Shown here: one piece after another, positions 56,126 to 64,000 of the stretch | Layout: the number at the start of each line of letters is the position of its first letter | Numbering within the stretch: position 1 is the stretch's first letter | Assembly: GCA_951799405.1 (NCBI GenBank) | Contig: OX637341.1 | Location: 18,777,659-18,841,658, forward strand | DNA length: 64,000 bases | Source: Agapetus fuscipes | Taxonomy: Eukaryota; Arthropoda; Insecta; Trichoptera; Glossosomatidae | Direction of reading: 5' to 3' | Position numbers and translations under genes: made by a program | The notes under the pieces: model-generated | What the model was told of the DNA's origin: nothing | Database searches by the model: none | Seen by the model: the letters and a program-made list of their open reading frames with translations, nothing else

Positions 56126-56564
56126 TAAGCATACTGAGCTACTCGTATATTGACCCAAAAATTAACAAAAAACCGGTTTCGTCGGTCTTCTGTTTTAGTC
56201 ACATATAATCAAAGGCGGCAATCTAGTAGTTTTTTTCTCAAATGAGATATATGTATAGAAATGAGGGGAATATTTAAACCTGTCTTTAAATATTTTTTTC
56301 ATCTGGTTTTCTAAAAAAATCCTACATTGCCGATTTTGGAAATTATTATGTAGAATAAAGATGTTGAAAATTAAAGCTGACATTGAATAATGAATATATT
56401 GCAAAACGGTTGAGAATGTGTATTCATAGAGATAATAATTATGTAAATATTGTAGTGATTGCCAAAGTCTGGGACACCTAACATGACCTTGAACTATGAC
56501 GATGTCGTTTTATTAAACTTTTTTTTTCTTTAAAAAAAGATTTATGAAGAGTAATGTACAAATA

Positions 56565-56820
56565 GGTCGATAGCTCAATTGGTAGAATGCTTGCATTCCA
56601 TGCCTAGAGCAAGTGTTCGATCTCAAGGCTTACTCAGCCTTCACAAGAAATGAGAACCAGCCCACCCGGGAGCTGGGAAACCCCCCCTTCAACTGTAAGT
56701 GGTTGGTGTGAGGCCGGCCCTCTTACCCGTAAAAATAAATAGGTCCCGAATCGCTTCATGAGAGCCCTTCGGGGATAACGCAGCCAAGAAGTAACACTAT
56801 ATGTGTAGCTTAGTTGCGTA
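56565..56820 (+). mobile_element. SINE C, full length
   Basis: The head 'ggtcgatagctcaattggta' to the end 'tgtgtagcttagttgcgtaa'. A minus-strand E unit follows directly. Confidence 0.85.
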
Positions 56821-56821
56821 A

Positions 56822-57010
56822 TGCAATTCACGAACCTATTTTGCCTGGCCAGTTGTCTTGATGCGAAAGCAGAAGCTTGTGTGCATCCAACGGCATCTGT
56901 TGAACCAGAGTCGAAGTTAATGTCGCAGGGCCAGGCGTTATTCGAACCAACGTTATGTTCCAAATACGCTAGTCAAGAATAGTGACTTGATCCCCGGCCA
57001 TAGCATCGAT
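56822..57010 (-). mobile_element. SINE E, rearranged
   Basis: 'tgcaattcacgaacctattt', 'tctgttgaaccagagtcgaa', 'cgaaccaacgttatgttcca'. The AT-rich middle is missing. Confidence 0.7.
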
Positions 57011-57011
57011 C

Positions 57012-57270
57012 ATTTTCTATAATATAAGTTGCAATGATATAAACACTTTTAAGATTTACATTAAATGCATGCCCGCAAGAAGACACCTGTAAGTTTCCGC
57101 TTACACATTTTGTATGTGTACCTACTTGCAAGATAAAAAAAATTCTTAAATGAACATAAATTATTGTAAGTCCTGCATCTCAAGAGTTGCAACGCAAGCG
57201 GCGCTACCCTGAAACAGGGGTGACATTGAGGATGTGCAACTTTTTTTACAGTTTAAAAATTTCATTTAGG
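57012..57270 (-). repeat. A unit, decayed
   Basis: 'taagttgcaatgatataaac' to 'aggggtgacattgaggatg', with an insertion in the middle. Confidence 0.65.
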
Positions 57271-57287
57271 AAACAAGACATCTATAC

Positions 57288-57665
57288 TATAATCTAAGTT
57301 GCAAGGATATATTCATTTAAAGCTCTCAGATGTATGCCCACAAACCAACAAGTGTAGTTCGCGCTTACAAATGCTGAATGTGTACTTACAAATAAAATCC
57401 AAACCTCAAATGAACATAAGCCCCACAACTTTTGCCGACCTTCCCTGAAACAGGGGTGACATTGGCAAAGTGAACCATTTTTTACAGTATGGGTGGTCAG
57501 CCTCATACCAACCTATAAGTCAAGGAATAATAAAATATTTTTGAAATTTAAATAAATTAAATCTAAAAAATAAAATAATACACTGAAAATAATCATTTTT
57601 TCTATCGCATCATATTCTTTCATTTCATCCAGAACGATAATCTTTTTTGTACCAGCTCTTTGAAT
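57288..57665 (-). mobile_element. RTE-like 3' end, A unit near-identical to 9377-9632
   Basis: The A unit is complete to 'aagtcaaggaataataaaat'. The UTR is shorter and diverged. A coding remnant lies at 57605-57660 ('tctttcatttcatccagaac'). Confidence 0.8.
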
Positions 57666-57669
57666 TCGG

Positions 57670-58080
57670 TATGAAAATTATATACCTACCTACTTATTTT
57701 TTGCAGAAATTAACTTCAAAACAATATAACTAATTTTCATAATGTAGTAGATTAAAGTTGGTTGAAATTAAAAAGAGTGCGTAGGGTATTGTACAACAAA
57801 GGGATTAAGTACAGACTTATCAAAAATTCCATATTTCATTCTCATATATAATTCACACCTTTGCCCGTGACCGTATCTCACTTTTCACATACCCCTCACC
57901 GTAGAGCCTGGTTAAGACGGGTCGATCTTTTTTAGTGAGTGGCGAAGAGCGAGTGATGAGTGGTGTCAAGTGACCATAAACAAACTACAGTTACATAAAA
58001 TATGGCTTACTTAGGCATTTTTGGTTCTAGAGTTTGATTGTTGTTTAAATAAATAATTCCCATACTCATAAAAATTGAGG
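57670..58080. other. No gene seen
   Basis: Mixed AT-rich sequence with no recognised repeat. Confidence 0.45.
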
Positions 58081-58084
58081 TATA

Positions 58085-58311
58085 GAAGAATATTCTGTCA
58101 AACGTGACTTTTTAATGCAGTTGTCTTAAAATCAAATTCTACACAATCTGAGCTAAGAAAAAACGTAAAACTCGATAATGTGAGAGTTGTTTTAAATATT
58201 TCTAAATCAATTTCCTGTTTTCATCAGACACATTGGTCCAGTACACATGCAAATATTGCTCATGTAAAGTTAGCTGAATGGTCTATACGGCAAACAAGAA
58301 CTAAGGCAGCG
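58085..58311. mobile_element. Family F element, left end truncated
   Basis: 'ttctgtcaaacgtgactttt' to 'caagaactaaggcagcg'. The left inverted end is missing. Confidence 0.75.
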
Positions 58312-58312
58312 A

Positions 58313-58530
58313 ATGTTGCATGTGTACTTCTAAAGTAAAATTCCAAATTTCAAATGAACCACGAGCCCTGTAACTCTTTCTCTGCCCTTCTTCCTTGAAA
58401 CAGAGGTGGAATTGATAAAGGGAAATATATTGTTAAAATCCAAAATACCTAAATTAAAATCCAAACCACAAATGAACACAAACCCTGCAACTTTTGCCAA
58501 CTTTCCCTGGAACAGGAGTTGTAGTTGTAC
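58313..58530 (-). repeat. Two partial A units
   Basis: 58313-58435 ('tgcatgtgtacttctaaagt') and 58440-58530 ('aaatgaacacaaaccctgca') repeat the same central part. Confidence 0.6.
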
Positions 58531-58534
58531 ATAA

Positions 58535-59685
58535 TTTTATAAATCAGATAGTCGGACCATCAGTGTATCTTGCACCAGCTAGTATGTGTCTATGTGTCTA
58601 CTCTTGCAAACATAAATTTATTTGTGATATTATGGTAAAAGCAAGACTTATTTTCTGGGATCTTTTACGTGTAGGATGTAAACAAAAGTCGCTTGAAGGA
58701 AAAATAAGTACTTTGACACAGACACATAAAATAATTCTAAAATAAATAAATGGTGAAATAAATCACAACCACAGAGTGGTTTTATTGAAACAAAATATAC
58801 ATGCACTAAAATATAAACGATTTTATTGGCTATTTACGAGTTTCAGTCATTTCACACTAGACGCATTCTGTAACCATTCTTTCCGGCTTGCCTATGGTTT
58901 TTCATTCAGAAGTGTTTTGAGATGTACAAAAACTTTCTCACAGTTTGTGCGATAATCCATAGAAAATCTTGATAGAATGCATTGTGTTGCTTATACGCAC
59001 ACATTTACCTACTAATGCATAAACACTCGACCCGTGTAAACGATGCAGTTATGGTCGTGGCGTTTTTTTGGTGAAATGTAAAGTTCACTCGCTCGCCTGT
59101 GTAGGGATTAGCATACTAAATAAATAATTACTTGTGATAGCGGCTCAGGAGTAAGTACTTAGTGAAATTAAGGTCATTTAGCCGCCTGTGAGTAAGCAGG
59201 GGCGGGCCCGGCGTACATGCAAAAAACTCAAGCATGACCAAACATTAAAAGAAACAAAATAATATCAAGATCCTCGTTGCTAAATAAGAAAGTAGCTAAA
59301 AGAAGAAAATACAGTTTTTTTATTTGATTTAGTGCTAAAAAACGCAAGCATTCTTTCAAAAAAACTTATGTGAATTAATTGTTGTCCTAATACAAATATT
59401 TTCCGCAGATAATGGCGGTGAAAGTTTTTTTTTTTTGTTTCCATTTGAAAACATGTAAAGGACTTAATGACATTTAACATCTGTTTTATTATCAAGCAAC
59501 CTATGTACTTGAATTGGTGTAGTTTTAGTGAACCATGCTATTGTTGATTAAATGATAGCTCTACGCAAGTTGATTATATATAAATAATGCTTCTTTGAAC
59601 CAACCTTTCATATATTCGTATCATGTTTCATTTATTTCATATGTTTGGGTTCGATCCCCACCAAAGGTGTGAGAATTGATAGAAA
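58535..59685. other. No gene seen
   Basis: One 83-codon frame (58494-58745) overlaps the A fragment and is not supported. A stray 'gggttcgatccccaccaaag' at about 59648 resembles a SINE B box. Confidence 0.45.
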
Positions 59686-59687
59686 CA

Positions 59688-59935
59688 TCGGTGTTATGAC
59701 CGAGGAAGTCAAGTGGCTGATCTTTCTAGCGTATTTGGAATAGAATAACGCTGGTTCGATCCCCGCTTGGATCATTTGATCATAACTTTGATCCTGGTTC
59801 AAACAATGTCATTGAGAAATGATTAATTAATAATTCATTACAATAGACAATAATTAATTAATAATTGACGATATTAATACCCTTTTTTGGCCAGATGAAA
59901 TACGTTGGTGAATTTCATTCCTCTTCACAAATGAC
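59688..59935 (+). mobile_element. SINE E
   Basis: 'cggtgttatgaccgaggaag' to 'cattcctcttcacaaatgac'. A SINE C 3' piece follows at 59938-60028. Confidence 0.8.
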
Positions 59936-59937
59936 CC

Positions 59938-60028
59938 AATAAATAGGTATCACACGCATGCAATACGCCTTCGGGGACAACGCGGCAAACAGTTGCGCTA
60001 TATGTTCGGCTTAATTGCACTGCGTTTT
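59938..60028 (+). repeat. SINE C 3' end
   Basis: 'aataaataggtatcacacgc' to 'cggcttaattgcactgcgtt'. Confidence 0.7.
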
Positions 60029-60149
60029 TATTTTATGGCTTTTTAATATTTTATGAACATTGTCTCAAATAAAGTATTTCAAAACAATTTAAAATAACAC
60101 GATTTGGTGTTGAAATCATAAAACATCTTTCGAGAATGTTGTCTTTTAG

Positions 60150-60412
60150 CATCGTCGGGGTTATAGCCGCGGGGGCCAAGAGGGCTGATCTTTCTAGCGT
60201 GTTTCGAATGGAACAACGTTGGTTCGATCCCCGCTTGGGTCACTTGACTTTGACTTTGACCCTGGTTCAACAGATGTTATTGGGTAATTATTATTTAATA
60301 ATTTATTAATAATAGACAATAATGAATTATTAAATGATGATATTAATGCCTGTTTCTGGCCAGGCAGAATAGGTAGGTAAAATGCAATCCTCTTCACAAT
60401 CTATTTTTTTAT
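60150..60412 (+). mobile_element. SINE E, near-identical to the inverted copy at 63292
   Basis: 'tcggggttatagccgcgggg' and 'gtgtttcgaatggaacaacg' are variants shared only with 63292-63557. Confidence 0.85.
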
Positions 60413-60797
60413 TTTAAAATATATAAATATATCGTCGCTGCAAATAATTTTAGGAAGAACAAGTTACGCCACTGTAAGCAAAGGCACCGGATGTTCGTGA
60501 CAAACAACAGGCTGCCGAAAAAATACGATCCTGACAAAGGCAAATTTTCAGTTAACTTGGAAACATTGCTGAATTTTAATACTAAGATTTTATCATGGCT
60601 TGCTACAAAAATTTGTCAATTTTATAGTCGATTGAGCAATCGCTGGCCTGGGAGATAGTAAAATTGTTTAATACCAGGATAATCAGCTGCTATAAAAGGG
60701 GGGCCATGAGTTTTACGTTCAGGAATCTTAATCTTGCCATATAATTTTGTTATTCAGAGTCTGAAACTAATGGCAAATCTTCTTACCTATTGAGTTT

Positions 60798-61212
60798 AAA
60801 GAATATTTTATTATCTACGACTTATAAGCGAGATTTTGGTCAAAAATGTATGTTATCTTACTTGAAATTTTCCGCTCTTTCTAAGGCGCTAACATACATA
60901 GATCTACGATGATTTTTGTGTTGTTTATGTCATAGCAAACAACTGCGTTTTCAAATAGTATGGTTTTGGTGTAACCGACAAGATTTTGGCCTTTTTTGTC
61001 CTAAAGACGCTTGTGACATAAACAAATCGTAAAACATCGTAAAACCACATTTAATAAATGCCTTAATTTTTTCATTTTAGAGCTGTTTTGATTTTAACGA
61101 TATGATAAAAAATAAAAAAAGTTATGCCATTTTTCTGCAATCTCAAACTTTAAACTGCTCTCCTGAACAATTTAGTTTATGTCGCTTATTCTTTACTGCC
61201 TTTTAGCCGTCG
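60798..61212. mobile_element. Family H element, second copy
   Basis: It shares 'ggtgtaaccgacaagatttt', 'gcttgtgacataaacaaatc' and the right end 'gccttttagccgtcg' with 834-1202. The left inverted end is lost. Confidence 0.7.
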
Positions 61213-61329
61213 TTATGTTTTTTTATATTTATTTGAAAAGAAAACAATTTCAGGAAAATACATACACTAGTAGATAAACAGTTTAAAAGATCGGTGAATT
61301 TCCCATTATTGATTCAAAAAACAAAAACA

Positions 61330-61455
61330 AAAAATTAACATACACATGCACACAGTACATAATACACACACTTGCATGTGAGCAAATACACGCATACATA
61401 AGTGCACAAATACGTGTATACAAACACACACATAGATATACAACCATGCACATTT
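61330..61455 (+). repeat. CA-rich low-complexity stretch
   Basis: Irregular cacacatgca/acatacac repeats. Confidence 0.8.
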
Positions 61456-61553
61456 AACCCATGGAAATCGTGACAAGAAAAAAACAAAAAAGTGATTGTT
61501 TTTCTTGTGTGAGATCTTCCGATCGACGATTTATTAAAAAAAAATCGTTATAT

Positions 61554-61843
61554 TGTTACGAACGTAAGTAGTATAAGTGCATACGTGATCCTAATCACGC
61601 TGGTGGAACAACGCTCTGTAATGGAATCATCCACTATGTTCGAGAAATCAAGAGCAGTCAAGAAACGTCCGTATGAACGTGTATATATGTGAGCCGCAAT
61701 TGTGTGCAGGACAGAGTCGATTGAAACATTGAGCCGTGAAGTTGATAAGCTAAGAACTAGAAAAGTGATCAGCATGGAAGCCGACGTTGTGTAAAATAAA
61801 TAAATTTCAGTTTGATTATAAAAACCCGAATAAAATCATAACA
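61554..61843. mobile_element. Probable solo LTR
   Basis: Starts TGTTACGAACG and ends ATCATAACA. The flanks atat/gtat match at 3 of 4 bases. 290 bp with 'aaataaataaatttcag' near the right end. There is no coding sequence, and no second copy in the window confirms it. Confidence 0.5.
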
Positions 61844-61964
61844 GTATGAAGTTTGAACAACCCGATATTATTGACTCTTGGATCCTGGGATGAGGATATC
61901 CAAATATATTTCCACCTTTTGAAAGACTTTGAATGATACGTTTCCGAAATGGCTACGCTATGAA

Positions 61965-62220
61965 TGCGTGCAGTATAAACTAGAATATGAAAGTGAAAGT
62001 ACAATGTGACGGTTTGGGCATCTAGAATGAATGACTGATGAAGAGGATGTACAAAGAAAATGTAAAAGAGGAACGTTAAAAGAGACGACCTAGGAAAGAA
62101 TGGATTGATCATATAAGTGAAATTTTATAATGAATAGAATTAAGCAGAGTAGAAAAAAAGAAGAACATTAATGAAGAAAGTGAAGATGATAGAAAGGATA
62201 AGGGGCACAACAGAGTGTAA
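61965..62220 (+). pseudogene. Decayed RTE-like reverse transcriptase end
   Basis: 'tgacggtttgggcatctaga', 'agagacgacctaggaaagaa' and 'tggattgatcatataagtga' align with 2676-2830. Frameshifts and stops are frequent. Confidence 0.65.
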
Positions 62221-62704
62221 AAACTTTGATCTTGATTTAAATATAAATTATTTTATTTAATAAATTGCCTACCTTCTTCTTGAAGCAAAGTTCGCCACTG
62301 GGATCAAGCGACAATCCCGCCTAAAAATGGCCAACCGAGTCAAAATTTAATTCACGCGGCAAATCTCGCAAATTCAATGACTCCAACTTTGAATGAAAAT
62401 ACGATCATTAATCTTGAATTCACTTCAAGTTTAATCTACATAGTTAACGTTAGTTAATTTATTTCCTCTCTCTATAATATTATATTAGCTTCAAAACTTT
62501 TGTCTCCATACCGGCACGAGTATGACAAAGCACCCCCACATAAAATATGTATCCCTGCTCGGTTACACTCGAATTTCAAGTGACTTTAGGTCATATTTAA
62601 ATGTACATAAAGTAGTTATTCGTGAAACAAAAATGTGTAGTTTGAATCATTTTACTTTTTAACATGTGAGTAGTAGGTACAAGTGAAAATTAACCTTATT
62701 ATAT

Positions 62705-63290
62705 TTGCACGTAAGATCGTTTTTCCAATATTTTGAACGGTTTTAGTTAATCACTTTTCTACGAAATTACGCAAACGTTTAGAAATGAAACTAAATCTTA
62801 TTTAAATGACACATAAGATCGTTTTTCCAATATCTTGAACGGTTTTTGTTAAGCACTTTTCTACGAAATCACGCAAACGGTTAGAAGTGAAATTAAACCT
62901 TATTTAAATGACACATAAAATCGTTTTTACAATATCTTGAACGATTTTTGTTAATCACTATTCTACGAAATCACGCAAACGGTTAGAAGTGAAAATGAAA
63001 CTTATTTAAATGACACATAAGATCGTTTTTCGATTTACATATTGCTGGCATTTATATTATATTGCTTGGAAAATTACGTAAGTTTTGACTTCTACAGGAT
63101 TATAGTTTTATTGAGTGACACATAAGATCGCTTTTTCAATATCATGAGTTTCTTTTTAAAATAAAACTATTTTTTGTTTAACGTAGTTTATGAGTTTCTC
63201 TTGAATTATTTTTTTATCACGTTAGCGCTTTGATACCACAAGAAAAATGGACCTTATTACTCGATACATAAGATCGTTTTTTTTTTTTTT
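62705..63290 (+). repeat. 102-bp tandem repeat array
   Basis: Units start at 62712, 62814, 62916 and 63018 (exactly 102 bp apart), then at about 63123 and 63269 with drift. Each begins 'taagatcgtttttccaatat' and holds 'ctacgaaatcacgcaaacgg'. Isolated 'taagatcgttttt' motifs continue to 63960. Confidence 0.92.
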
Positions 63291-63291
63291 T

Positions 63292-63557
63292 TTGTTTAAA
63301 AAAATAGATTTGTGAAGAGAAATGCAATTCACCAACCTATTCTGCCTGGCCAGAAACAGGTATTAATATCATCATTTAATAATTCATTATTGTTTATTAT
63401 TAATGAATTATTAAATAATAATTACCCAATAACATCTGTTGAACCAGGGTCAAATTTAAAGTCAAGTGACCCAAGCGGGGATCGAACCAACGTTGTTCCA
63501 TTCGAAACACGCTAGAAAGATCAGCCCTCTTGGCCCCCGCGGCTATAACCCCGACTG
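63292..63557 (-). mobile_element. SINE E inserted in the 102-bp array
   Basis: The minus-strand copy follows a run of T after 'taagatcg', which reads as a poly(A) tail on its own strand. It is near-identical to 60150-60412. Confidence 0.85.
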
Positions 63558-63559
63558 AT

Positions 63560-64000
63560 AAATACCAAGTATGTTTTTTTTTAATATTTTTGTAATACGT
63601 CTTTTACAAAATTTTGCCTTAAAACTGAGAGGATCGTCCAATATGGAAAATAGTATCTTAATCATTGAGTTCTAAGATCATTTTTCCCATGTCACATAAT
63701 TTTCTCATGAATCATTATTCTAGAAAACTGAGGTAATTTCCCAAGAGGGGAAATAACCGGTTAACTACGAATGATATTTTTTCGCAAATCATAAAAGATT
63801 TACGTAAATAATTTTCTTATTTAACTAATCTTTTTAATTTTCAGGGTCAATTCCAATAAAACACTGCTTTATTTTTACTTATATATAATATGTATTTAAC
63901 TAAAACATTAAGTAAAACGGAAAATAATCTTTAACTACAAGGCCATAAGATCGTTTTTCATTTTCATTTGTGTGCTGGATGAATCACTTTGCCATGAAAC
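63560..64000. other. No gene; decayed continuation of the 102-bp repeat
   Basis: 'aagatcatttttcccatgtc' near 63672 and 'cataagatcgtttttcattt' near 63944 are remnants of the array unit. Confidence 0.5.

Larger units (their letters stand above)
9876..64000 (+). other. Long repeat-filled intron or flanking DNA after the second receptor exon
   Basis: No further receptor exon was recognised on either strand. All long ORFs are mobile-element remnants or low-complexity. If the gene continues beyond the right edge, this intron exceeds 54 kb. Confidence 0.5.

Noticed and set aside
60194..60397. 67-residue ORF repeated at 63312
   Set aside because: It is SINE E read on the minus strand. The sequence is shared because the SINE copies are near-identical.

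Overview
This is an AT-rich nuclear window from an animal, most likely an insect. It has spliced exons with GT/AG borders, an insect-type receptor gene, RTE-like and jockey/CR1-like LINEs, Penelope-like elements, tRNA-derived SINEs and many short inverted-repeat DNA transposons. The order of insect cannot be fixed from the sequence. There is no operon structure, CRISPR array or intact RNA gene.

Only one host gene is supported, on the + strand. It is a family C (metabotropic glutamate receptor-like) receptor, closest in remembered motifs to the insect mXR/mangetout branch. An exon that is open from the left edge ends at 740 with a GT donor. It carries a Thr/Pro/Lys-rich extension and the first strand of the ligand-binding domain. 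The next exon is 9671-9875 and continues the domain in frame. No later exon was recognised, so the following intron runs more than 54 kb or the gene continues in a form I could not read.

The rest is a dense, nested mobile-element landscape. (1) An RTE-like LINE is best preserved at 8411-9632, and dozens of copies of its 3' end ('A' units, about 250 bp with GATTA/attatag tails) lie on both strands. (2) Three tRNA-headed SINE families occur: C (tRNA-like head, about 320 bp), D (second tRNA-like head) and E (Leu/Ser-like head). D occurs with three different 3' parts: fused to C, with the tail of the jockey/CR1-like LINE at 52430-53115, or with a separate tail. (3) Small foldback elements related to Penelope-like elements lie at 1369-1523, 20971-21176 and 47733-48500, each between perfect 12-14 bp target duplications. 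The largest encloses a GIY-YIG-type C-terminal remnant, and the family carries a hammerhead-like motif. (4) DNA-transposon derivatives include two hAT elements with perfect 8-bp duplications, family 'F' with 4-bp duplications, family 'G' with TA targets, and families 'H', 'M' and 'N'. (5) There are one good and one probable solo LTR. (6) Tandem repeats are a 16-bp minisatellite at 28100-28697 and a 102-bp array near the right edge.

Region by region: 1-9875 holds the two receptor exons with a repeat-filled intron between them; the RTE copy ends only 38 bp before the second exon. 9876-20500 is dominated by A units, SINE C/D/E and F and G elements in nests. 20500-29000 has Penelope-like foldbacks, an unknown GC-rich island at 22290-22590 and the minisatellite. 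29000-47700 is sparser. 47700-53200 has the Penelope insertion, SINE D copies and the second LINE. 53800-64000 has nested C/F/E/A units, a solo LTR candidate and the 102-bp array. Families A, C, D, E, F, G, H, J, K, M and N are labels of mine for this window, not database names.
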